Shown: positions 9,335 to 18,485 of the stretch, one piece after another
Position numbering within the stretch: the first letter of the stretch is position 1
Layout of the letters: each line of letters opens with the position of its first letter
Assembly (NCBI GenBank): GCA_015499995.1
Contig: JADNRV010000493.1
Span: 1-30,018 of the forward strand
Direction of reading: 5' to 3'
Source of the DNA: Flammula alnicola
Lineage: Eukaryota; Basidiomycota; Agaricomycetes; Agaricales; Strophariaceae
Length of the DNA: 30,018 bases
Made by a program: the position numbers and the translations under genes
Notes under the pieces: generated by a model
The model's database searches: none
The model's input: only the letters and a program-made list of their open reading frames with translations
What the model was told of the DNA's origin: nothing

Positions 9335-11516
9335 ATGGTTTTACAGACACCCCTTCCTTTCTCTCTATCGTTTACTGCACTGCCGCTCGCAAGTGCAGTT
9401 ATTATATTGTACTGGTCACTCCTTCGATTATGGCGGTCCCCGTTGCGCGATTTACCCTATCCACCTGGCCCACCGCCAAAAGACTTGATCTCGGGAAACG
9501 CGAGGGACATTTCCTCAGGGAAATTGTGGCTTACTTACACCGAATGGGGGAAGACATACGGTATAAATGCTGTCTCTACTTGGATAGAAGCTAAACCTCA
9601 TCATTCATTTAGGTGACATCGTACATTTTCGAGCCTTCGGCCAGCATGTGGTTCTTTTAAATTCCTTTAATGGTGCAACTGAACTCTTGGAAAAACGGTC
9701 CAATAATTACTCTGCCCGTCCATATATTTCAATGATCAATTTGCGAGTTCCTCTGCCCCCTCTTCGATCGTTTGTACAAGTATAGATGCTGACGATTTTC
9801 TGTCCCTCCCAGGATGGGCTGGGACTTTACCACTGCATTTAAGCCGTACGGAGCCGACTGGCAAATGCATCGACGTCTTCTGCAACAAAACTTTAAGCCC
9901 AACGCATCACTTGGCTATAGGCCTATTCAAACCCGAAAAGTGAACGACATGTTATATGCGCTTCTGGCCAGCCCCGAGGATTTCCTAGCTCACACCAAAA
10001 CGTAAGTAACTTGTTGAAATATATCATTGACAACGGGATATGAACAATACTGCCATAGCGTTGCAGCAGCGATAATCATGTCAGCAATATACGGCTATGA
10101 TATTTCTCCGAAGGGTGATTACTTTGTGACTCTTGCGGAACGCGGTGTGTTGGGCCTTTCTCAATCTGCATTTCCCGGCGCAGCTGTCGTGAACACCCTC
10201 CCATTCCTTCGTGTTCTCCCTTCTTGGTTCCCTGGAGCTGGTTTCAAACGCTACGCTCTCTCCATCAAAGATTTGATTACTCAAATGCAGGAGGTTCCTT
10301 ACAATTATGTAAAGAAGAATGTGGTGCGTCTATTGTCTAATTCGGAATTAGGATATTCGTATTCGTATTGTTAACATTGCGCAGGCAGCAGGAATAGCAC
10401 CTCCTTGTTTGGTTACCAGCCTTTTGGATGACTGTAAATCGGAAGCGGATCATCATGTATGACGGGAAGTTGCTGCGACAGGCTATGCTGGTAAGTACCA
10501 GCTTCTGTTAAGCAATTCTATCAACACTGACTTTCGCACGGAAGCTGGAGCCGACACGGTATGTATATATGTTCGTCTGTTCGCTGCACTAGATGCTCAA
10601 GACGATATCTGTTATAGACGGTATCAGTTATCAGGACACTCTTCTATGCAATGGCTACGTTTCCTGATATTCAAAGGAAAGCGCAACAGGAAATTGATAT
10701 GGTCGTTGGCAGTGATCGGCTCGTGGGCTACGAAGACCAACCATCGCTACCCTATATTCAAGCCCTCCTCAGAGAAGTTCTCCGATGGAGACCAGTCCTT
10801 CCTCTCAGCGTTGCACATGCTGCTAATGCAGAAGACGTCTACAAAGGGTACTATATCCCGAAAGGTACACCGACAAGAAACCCGTAAAATAGTTGCCAAC
10901 ATCGTCTCAGGAGCTGCTGTCATTTCTAATATCTGGTATGTCCCCTACACAGCCTGGGTCAGATAGGTGAATATTACACGCTAAACTATCCATTCGACAG
11001 GGCAATGACGCGCGATCCTGTCAAGTACGAGCACCCAGAGCTGTTTAATCCAGATCGTTTCCTGGATAGAGACGGCAACCTGAACGATGACGATATGACT
11101 TATACATTTGGCTTTGGCAGACGGTCTGTTCAAGCCTCTTCATCATTTTTGAATGCTATCTCACATTTCGGTATAATTTGCCCTGATCGACACATGGGTT
11201 CCGCCACGGTACGGTAATAGTCTGCCATATTGTTTGGACAAATTTATAAGTGATCGATTTTATCTAGATTTGGTTGGTGATAGCAATGGTCCTGTCGACG
11301 TTCGATATTCAAAGGAAAAAGGATGCTTCGGGAAAGGACATGCCTATCGAAGTTGAATATAGTGATGGTCTAATCAGGTATGTCCATTGTGGAGTGACCT
11401 GTTCTGGTCTCGTTAATGGAGCAACATCTAGCCATCCTCTCCCATTCGAATGTTCTATCATCCCGAAATCTGATAACGCCAGGCAGCTTATTATAGAAGT
11501 CAACGACAACATGTAA
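9335..11516 (+). pseudogene. Cytochrome P450, disrupted (stop codon, lost splice acceptor, altered heme loop)
   Basis: Basidiomycete class-II microsomal P450. N-terminal membrane anchor, then PPGPPP hinge. Exons: 9335-9560, 9613-9742, 9813-10001, 10059-10323, 10385-10490, 10545-10558 (14 nt), 10618-10864, 10911-10935, 11001-11123, about 11176-11208, 11268-11377, 11432-11516. Motifs present: I-helix AGADTT, K-helix ExxR in LREVLRWRP, PxRF in FNPDRFLD, and FGFGRR of the heme loop. Three lesions: an in-frame TGA at 10460-10462 between DHHV and REVAATGYAG; no AG anywhere in 11134-11181 to serve as acceptor for the intron after FGFGRR, so reading through adds 17 residues; and CPDR where the family has CPGR. 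The second intron starts with GC instead of GT. Every other junction keeps frame, so decay looks recent. Substrate unknown. Confidence 0.88.
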
Positions 11517-11804
11517 AGATTCTTCCTTCAACAATCAGAAATACTACGCTTCTCGGAGAGTAAGGAAATCAGTAGGCAAAACAATGCGATGTATTTTATT
11601 TGATATCATCTCACTGGAAAACTACCTGACCGAGGCAGATCAATCAAAGATCAATATTCAAACATTAGTGAGGTATGTACATAAATCAAAATGGAGATCG
11701 TATTTAACAACTTCTGCAAGAGTTCTCATTGAGTTCAGCTGGACGACGAACGAATAGCGATACGCATGATTTGTAGCCCACATAGACCCGCAACAAAGAG
11801 CAGA

Positions 11805-12072
11805 TCACCGGTCAACAGCAAGATGTCCTTTTTCGGCAGCTTGCGCAGTCCTTTTTGCGATCGCTTGCAGATTCCCTGCTACCCGCATGGCGTTGAACGG
11901 TAAATGCGCCGCTCTGGCCTCCTTGGCCTGGGGCAAGTACACGTCCTGATAACAGTCAGTGTCAGAAATGTTCAGTTATAAGGAAAGAAGCATCTGCTCA
12001 CCTTCATACAGTAAACGGCAAGATTTTTGCGCATATTGGCGTCCCCATTCTGGAGGATTAGAATTTGGGTGA
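11805..12072 (-). pseudogene. Second polymerase-delta-like exonuclease tail, truncated by transposon 2
   Basis: Two exons, 12072-12002 and 11945-11805. The first reads QILILQNGDANMRKNLAVYC plus MK, matching [20 protein letters not shown] plus LK of the copy at 6562-8715. The intron is at the same place. The last exon reads DVYLPQAKEARAAHLPFN and then AMRVAGNLQAIAKRTAQA, ending HLAVDR and a stop. Compared with the first copy it lacks about 14 residues after DVYLP, but ends at the same point, just before where the polymerase domain would begin. Upstream sequence is cut off by transposon 2. Too short to be a gene on its own. It is on the same strand as the larger copy, on the other side of the P450. 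Confidence 0.72.
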
Positions 12073-12074
12073 TA

Positions 12075-13027
12075 TGACTGACCAAATGCACATTTATTCC
12101 CGCGCGCGCGCCATCAGTCTCCGCGCGCGCGCTGCACATCAAAATTGGGATTTCATTGACTCCCACTGCACATCCTTCCATACTTGAAATATCAGCTCTT
12201 TTTTGGAATAAAATATGGATACATAATACTACATTAACCGGACTAGCACTCCCCAAGTGCGAAAGCTACCACTGGTTGCACATTTCTGTTTTTCCGGAGG
12301 TGACGGGCCGTGCTGCCGAAGGCTGCTCATTGTCGAGTTGGCGGGCTTGAATTCAAGCTCAAATATGAGGAAAGCAGAAGGTTTAAGCACCCTAACTTTA
12401 TTATCTGCATAATATCTCAATAATTATATCTACAACTTGAAAGTGAAGGTAAATACCGGCCTCAGGGCCTCTCTCTTGCTAGAACTTGCCTACTTCATCT
12501 AGCGGTAATTCGTGCCTATACCTAGATTTCATATCATAGAAGCACACTGATTAAGTCTACAGTATAGTAAATTTAAACTATGTATTAAAACTTGACAAGG
12601 GGTGTGATTTTTAGGACTAGTAATTTAGTAGTAAAGCCAAGCTTCATTAGATTTTCAGCTGAATTTCAACTCAGGAACCCTCCAAAATGCGACCAAGAGA
12701 GCAGAAAGATACGTGGAAGCATAAGAATGATTTAGTTATAGCAAGCTATGATGACCTTCGATTTAAATCTGCTTCGAGCCCTCAGCCAACCAAGCATGAA
12801 TAAATTTATAAGTCTCGCATGTTGACCCTAGCAGCTGGATATATTATGTAGCTTGTCAATCAGAAATCTGACAAAAGAGCAAGTATATTCCAGTAATTAT
12901 GTACTAGTTATGAGATATAACAAGTAAGAGGACAGGCCATGGAACAGAAGGCCATGAATTTCTGAGTTAGAGGTGCCGCGCGCGCGCGGGGACAGTCTGT
13001 GGGAATAAATGTGCACTTGGTCAGTCA
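12075..13027. mobile_element. Non-autonomous TIR DNA transposon 2 (TA-flanked, CG-repeat ends)
   Basis: The outer 27 bp (12075-12101 and 13001-13027) are inverted copies with one mismatch, beginning TGACTGACCAA. A TA dinucleotide flanks each side (12073-12074 and 13028-13029), as in Tc1/mariner-type insertion. Inward of this both ends carry alternating CGCGCG tracts and a CAGTCT/CAGACT word, so the inverted similarity extends to about 60 bp. The interior is AT-rich with no transposase-like frame. Joining the flanks across one TA gives a sequence close to the corresponding exon of the polymerase-delta-like gene near its YKQIP codons, which suggests insertion into that exon. The right end is 63 bp upstream of the DCTN4 start codon. 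Confidence 0.78.
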
Positions 13028-13090
13028 TACGTCGACCACGTGCCTCTGTGAAAACTCTTGGGCAACGACTCTGAAAGTGAAGTCTCTGCC

Positions 13091-15057
13091 ATGGCACCCA
13101 CTGTTCAATATCACTGTCCGTGTCTTTCAACCTCCCCAGTTCCCCCGCCTCCCCATCTACCATCCTCGTCTTACAGTTTCCATCCTCTTCATACACTCTT
13201 CTTCTGCGAAGAATGTGATGCCGTTCGCTGTAATCGATGCGTTTCTATCGAAGTCAGCTCCTACTACTGTCCAAACTGTCTTTTCGAGGTTCCAAGTGCA
13301 AGTGTGCGCGCGGAAAAGAACAGGTGAGCTTCTCAGATATTGTCTTTTATACCACCAGACTGATGTGTCTAGGTGTGCTCGGAACTGCTTTATGTGCCCA
13401 AATTGTCGGAACACACTGTCTGTTGTTCCTTCGGACCCTCCTGACTCAGGCGATGGTCGACTCTCTGTACCGATAAGCTCGCTCAACGAGCCACCTTTCT
13501 TTCTTTATTGCAACCACTGCAGATGGGACTCTGCGGAAGTAGGCATCACCTTTGAAAAGCCCACTGGACTCGCTGGTGAGATGATATAACTACTTCGCCT
13601 TTCCCAAAGAGATCTAATCACAATAAATTAGCACAGCTACAGAAGTACGAGGATTCCGCCCCTGACTCACTGGAGTTTGAGCGTCTGAAGGAACATTTTG
13701 AGCCCTTTCTACGTGCATCATCGCTTTCCTCTTCTACAATCGGCAGCCATGCAACTGCTCACGCCAGCAGTGCGGCACACTCACACCATGCTCACTCTAA
13801 TTCTATTACAGCCGCCGCATCTGCCGCTTTGGCCCGCGATATCCCTGGGGTCAGCAAATATAACCCTTTGACGCGAAGTACTTCTGGGAGGGGTGGGAGC
13901 GGGAAAGACAGAAGCATGAATAAGGACGAGATGCCGGAGTACAGAAGTCGTGTGGAGATTTCGAAAGCGAGTGCTCACGGTTCTGGGGGTGGAGAGGCAG
14001 ATGTTGAGCTTATGGGCCATTTGGAAGACATCGGCACAATCGCGACGTTGGAACAGCGATGGGTTAATAGCTGGGTTACCCCATTGCAAACTCAGTGAGT
14101 TTAATTTCTGTCTTCTCTGTACTAAGCTAACAGGAGACACAGAGAACTCAGGCCTCTACGAATTCCTCTTCACTCCAAACGATCGAAACGATGCCCAGCT
14201 TGCACCCACATTCTAATAAAGCCAGAGCAGAAAGCACAATCCGTAAGATACAAAATCAAGCTCGTGGCTGCTAACTATCTTCCAGCAATCAGCGTCGCGC
14301 TACCACATGCGCAGCGTTCCACAGCCGAGGCAGCGAAAAGATCACTCGGAAAATCGACATCCGCAGCGGTTGACGACGACAAGAGTTCAGCATCGGACAT
14401 GCACGCGGGAAAGACATACCCATTCCATCTGGCGCTGAGCAACCCCCTCTACGACCCCATCCAGGTCAGACTATCGGTGCAAAGGATGCACGTCTCCACC
14501 GCTCCTGCCAAAGAAGGTGCTTCACATGAGAAAGCTCGCCGGCCGCCATTCGCCATCTCTCTACCCAATTCGCCCTTTTCAGTGGCGGCATTTGCGGAAG
14601 CATGGGAGTACGAAGATGACGAAGACATGTTCGGCGTGGACGATGGAGACGAGCCTGGCGGGCGGGGCGGCAGAGAGACTGACGGACGAGGGAAAGTGCG
14701 AACTGTAGGCGTCCTGGAGAAACGCGCGAACGTCACATTGGTAGGAGGCGAGGTGGTTATCGGAAAGGAGGCAAGGGGGAACGTAAAGGTATGGACGCCA
14801 GCCCCTTCTTCGAAAAAATGTGCTGCTCATGTTTTTTTTATGACCGGCAACAGTTCAACATGCTGGTATCGTACACTTACCGGTCAGATGATCCGGCACC
14901 TTCGGAAAGCAATGACGGTGATGGACCCTCGAATTCCAACTCGAAGATTTCATCTAGCAATAAGCCGCCGGAGATCAAAACGTTTGCGTTCTACACCGTC
15001 GTGGATTTGGGGCAGATCATCCCTCGCGTGGAACCGAGGGCCGAATCGGACTTATAG
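13091..15057 (+). CDS. DCTN4: Dynactin subunit 4 (p62)
   Basis: Component of the pointed-end complex of dynactin, the dynein activator on microtubules. Five exons join in phase to 585 residues: 13091-13323, 13373-13575, 13632-14094, 14134-14788, 14854-15057. The N-terminus has the cysteine-rich RING-like zinc region: YHCPC, then FFCEECDAVRCNRC and YYCPNC, then NCFMCPNCRNTLS and FLYCNHCRWDS. The middle carries an S/H/A-rich linker and the LRPLRIPLHSKRSKRCPAC block with a further CxxC, followed by HILIKPEQKAQSVRYKIKLV, which is strongly typical of p62. The C-terminal beta-rich part has PFHLALSNPLYDPIQVRLSV, an acidic insert (DEDMFGVDDGDE), VVIGKEARGNVK and FYTVVDLGQIIPR. The start is the ATG opening MAPTVQYHC. 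Intact. The promoter space is only 63 bp before transposon 2. Confidence 0.93.
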
Positions 15058-15856
15058 GAGATTGCTTATTTTTTATCGTTCTCCTGATTGTCGCTTCCAA
15101 AGTATGGCTCTCCCCCTCGTCCATGCGCCGCCTCCTCTTTCTCCTTAGTGATCCGAACCTGTACTATTAATCCGGCGGCGTGCCTTTCTTACTCATATAT
15201 GGATTTCGAGTCTCGACAAAGCACCCTTGCTGGGCCTTGCATGCGGCTCGGCTCTTGATCCACTGCGCGGGTTTGGGCCCGTATCCGCGCATCACTGCAG
15301 CATATGACATTATATGTAGCCCCCCATTTATTTTTCATTTCAACGCCTTTTTTTCTGTTTGCTCAAACATTATCCGCGATCTTGCTGACGGTTTCAAGTG
15401 CCTTGTGGTCGTACGTGGCTCGGGCGGAGCAAGACGTTCGATCTCAGGCCACACGATATGTGCTGAGAATTTTTGGGGTTTGTGTCGCTTCATGTCGATG
15501 AAGGTCCGTGGTCCATGTGCATACGTGCGATGGCGGAGATGCATAGATTTGGGTTGAGATGGCGGTTGACAAATTGGGCGCACATGGCATGATACCGAGA
15601 GGCTGAGCGCTTGAGCTCCGTCGGCTCGCTCGTGCATCTCAGCAACACAGGTATGTCGGTGTTGATTCCAACTATTGTAGCCTCAACTTGTGCTGTTGGG
15701 ACCGCCTTCACACTAGAAGGCATATTTTTAGGCGTGATGTGGAATGAACTTCGAAGTGAGATGACCATGATCCTCAAGATTGTATGGCTACATAGTTTAG
15801 TTATGGAACGCCGCCAAATCATCCAGCATGTTAAATGATTGAAGACAAATCCAAAC
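15058..15856. other. Intergenic space between convergent DCTN4 and F-box genes
   Basis: About 800 bp that should hold both 3' untranslated regions. Short frames occur on both strands, but none has a recognisable family, a convincing exon structure or a good start context. No tRNA or repeat was seen. Confidence 0.5.
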
Positions 15857-17124
15857 TCAAAAAGGATTTGGAGTGACCCCAAACTCAAGCTGTCCCTTGA
15901 TGTCCAGATCCCGAAGCGCAAGGCGAATCGCAACACGCGCTTCATCGACATCGACTCCGCCATATACTGCAAGATGTAACTTTGTTCGTTTTTTGTCAGC
16001 AAACATTTCGCCGATGGCTGGGAGGTCAAAGGATAAGAGATCATTCGGAGTCGTCATGTACAGACTGCAAGATACCCTCTGAAGGACCTGTGAGGATATT
16101 TTCGATAGAATGCGTCTGAGCCAGCTACTGGATTTTGAACCGGGGAATAAAAATATGTCCATGAAATGGATGGTCCGCAGGGAAGGGTTGTTCGCCAAAT
16201 CAAGCACTTCACTCAGAGCGTCTAAGTGGTTGCATATTGTTAGATTCATTGTTAGATTCAGGTTGGCGTAAACTCGAATTGAAAGGTAGAACATGACGTA
16301 CTTTGTGCTAATGTCGTATCGAAGCCCCCGCAGGAAAACTCCAAGTGCTCTAAGGCTGGACCTAATGCGCAGATGCAAGCAGAGATGCGCTTGGCATCGT
16401 CACGGTCGAGAGTGATTCCGCTGAGACTGAGCGTGTGGAGTGATGGCACAGGCTGTGAGTCAAAGAAAATCCACTCAAGGAATGAGAACTCGTGCTCATC
16501 GATTTCAATCTTGAGCGTCTTTAACGGAGGGGGAGGACCGAAATTACAGATTCGTTGGAAGGGTTGCAGGTGATTGAACTTAAGGAAAGGGTTTCCAATA
16601 GTGGGATGGAGGTAATGAATTCGAGTAGTTGATTGAAGGTCCCGAACTAAAGCCAATAAAACGAAAAGTTACCCGACCTGTTCGGTAGTAAGGTTGGGAA
16701 GGTGGATGCTTACATCGATATTATACAACCCGAGTGTCTTGATGATTTTTGAAAGGGACTGTAGATGCGCCCTCGCGTCGGGGCTCAGACTAGACCATTC
16801 GACTTGAACCAAAGTAAGATGCTCAAGTACGCCCAGGGGCGGAAGTCCGGCGAGTACTTTGTTCACAAATTCGGTCGACGAGTCAAAGTTGTTGTCGATC
16901 TCCAGTCGGCGGATGTGGGATGGAATGGTAGATTGAGGAGCACAAATTACGTCCAGTGCGACATCAATATCAATTGAAACGAGTTGGACATAGGAGAAAA
17001 GATGGAATCGGGTGGAAGGAAGCCAGTCGGTGCAAACGAGACTACATTTAGTAAGAACTTCCTTGTCGTCGTGCAGGTAATCGATTATCACGTCGCAGAG
17101 TTCTTTGGGGAAGGCGGGAGGCAT
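15857..17124 (-). pseudogene. F-box/LRR-like protein with one apparent frameshift
   Basis: F-box proteins link substrates to SCF ubiquitin ligases; this is the expanded Agaricomycete type. Exons 17124-16714, 16646-16302 and 16221-15857, about 372 residues if the frame is mended. N-terminal F-box-like segment PKELCDVIIDYLHDD, then KCSLVCTDWLPSTRFHLFS. Leucine-rich segments follow: VLEHLTLVQVEW, FNQLLEFITSIPLLETLSL, PSLHTLSLSGITL, and NNPSLRTIHFMDIFLF near the end. The intron after LYNID has donor GTAAGC and restores the LRR frame, removing an apparent TAA stop. Inside exon 2 the frame changes at a run of five C (16529-16533 on the + strand): the left frame ends ISVLP and the right frame continues PPLKTLKIEI. 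One added C would join them and also repair the phase of the next splice. So it is either a recent pseudogene or a homopolymer sequence error. Confidence 0.75.
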
Positions 17125-17209
17125 GCTAGATGTTATATGGATCTGCACCGTTTAAGAACCTGCACATATTAATAAGAATCAAATCGTTTCCCCAGTGAAA
17201 CGCGAGAGG

Positions 17210-17817
17210 GGATAAAGCTATTGAGAAACCCCCTTTCTGCGAGAAACCCGGGGTCCAACTTCAAGCCAAGGGGTTTCGGTTTCTCAATAACTTTGTCTAT
17301 TTTTGAACTTTCGGGGCGCAGTCCGAGGGCCGGCCGTTTTTGCGTGCCTGCCTTCTTCTTGGACATGTTTTTCGATAATTTTTCAACACTGCTGGTAATT
17401 GAATGCATTAAAACAACTCGGAATAAGCTTTCTGGCTGCCCGGTGACATGGGAAGCTGAAAGCTGGACACCCATGGCACGGATATGTTTTTCTGAGGTCT
17501 GTCCGGTGACATTTTGGGCATCTATCGTTAAATATGAGAAGATCACGGGCTCAATAAATAATTTGGGGATGTGTGAGGCCAATCAAATGAAAGATGAACA
17601 CCTTTGCATTAGGAAATTCAATTTTATGATTTTTTGGGTCAATAATCCTCGATGTACACTCGAGATATGTTTTCAGTCAGGCAAAAAAGAAGTATGATGG
17701 CGGGCTGATGGAAGCCCGAGGCTCCGGCCGACAAGCTTCAGAAACAGGGTTTCTCAATAACAAAAGTTTATTTGATGGGGTTTCTCAGAGAAAGGGGATT
17801 TCCCAATAGTTTTATCC
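17210..17817. mobile_element. Non-autonomous TIR DNA transposon 3 (9-bp target duplication, MULE-like)
   Basis: Inverted ends of about 42 bp start GGATAAAGCTATTGAGAAA on the left and, as the complement, GGATAAAACTATTGGGAAA on the right. A perfect 9-bp direct repeat CGCGAGAGG flanks the element (17201-17209 and 17818-17826). Nine-base duplications with long inverted ends are characteristic of Mutator-like elements, but no transposase is present, so the assignment is inferred. Inside each end a second ATTGAGAAAC copy lies in the opposite orientation (seen as GTTTCTCAAT at 17279 and 17749), so each end can fold on itself. At 608 bp it is MITE-sized. It sits 77 bp upstream of the F-box start codon, within its promoter. 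Confidence 0.85.
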
Positions 17818-18050
17818 CGCGAGAGGACGCTTATACTTAATCAACTTATAATGATGATGCATGATGGACCATAATGCGGCTCGCGATAAGAGCTCACTCC
17901 TGAGTCACGCGTGACAGCCCTCACATGATCTGATTTGGCAGGACAACTGTGTGACAATCCCAAACTTACTGCAGCCCTGACCGTTCTTAAATTTGAAATT
18001 TGAACTTCTACTACGTTATACTTAGTACATATCCACGAGCAAGAAAGAAA

Positions 18051-18114
18051 AAAAATTATCCACTAAGAATTTTTTATAATTTGAATTTCTAGTGGATCTT
18101 AGTGGATAATTTTT
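18051..18114. repeat. 18-bp perfect inverted repeat with 28-nt loop
   Basis: 18051-18068 and 18097-18114 are exact inverted copies (TCTTAGTGGATAATTTTT on the right arm). The loop contains a further partial copy, CTAGTGGATC. The stretch is AT-rich and could form a stable hairpin in RNA or a cruciform in DNA. It is 56 bp upstream of the kinase-like fragment. It may be a transposon end remnant; no matching target duplication was found. Confidence 0.6.
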
Positions 18115-18169
18115 ATAATTGTGCTGAAAGAAGTTCAAGTTCAAAAAGGAGGATTAAGCCGCTTCCAGC

Positions 18170-18485
18170 ATGCCACTCGAGAGGACTCCCAAGTTCATCG
18201 CGGCCAAGAAAGCGGGCAAGGCCGAATGCGAGACAGTCGCCCGACATGCTGCTGATCTCACATTTGAAGAAGCGAAGCGTATCCACATCCACACTAACGT
18301 TGGTCATGGTGGCCTCAATCACGGAAATATGCTGTTCGACGCTGAGGTCACCAAGGCTAGCTTGATTGATTGGGGCAAGGTCAGGCCTAGCGGGGGGGTA
18401 AGCATCATTATACTTTAATGTATGGCGCATACTGACAAATGGGCAATAGGCGCCCAATAAGATCTCGCATATGCAGGCTAGTTGA
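18170..18485 (+). pseudogene. Kinase/phosphotransferase-like fragment
   Basis: Two possible exons, 18170-18397 and 18450-18485, give 87 residues. The centre reads VGHGGLNHGNMLFD followed by TKASLIDWGKV. This has the spacing of the catalytic and metal-binding loops of protein-kinase-like phosphotransferases (HxDxxxxN, then D-W/F-G), but the first catalytic aspartate is replaced by glycine (HGG for HGD). The N-terminal lobe and everything after the DWG motif are missing. An expressed small protein is possible, but a relic is more likely. The donor GGTAAGC after a run of seven G makes the splice plausible. Confidence 0.4.

Noticed and set aside
10646..10966. 106-codon + frame overlapping the P450
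   Set aside because: Out-of-frame shadow of the P450 exon with ExxR.
12102..12135. CGCGCG tracts near 12.1 and 12.98 kb as a CRISPR-like or CpG-island feature
   Set aside because: They are the inner parts of the inverted ends of transposon 2; there is no spacer-repeat structure.
16258..16656. 132-codon minus frame as a separate gene
   Set aside because: Half of it is the real second F-box exon in frame; the rest is a shadow of the other LRR frame.
16646..16714. In-frame TAA stop in the F-box gene after LTTEQVG, with an open frame continuing as LFVLLALVRDLQ
   Set aside because: An intron with donor GTAAGC after LYNID and acceptor TTTAG gives the FNQLLEFITSIPLLETLSL leucine-rich sequence in another frame, so the stop lies inside an intron.
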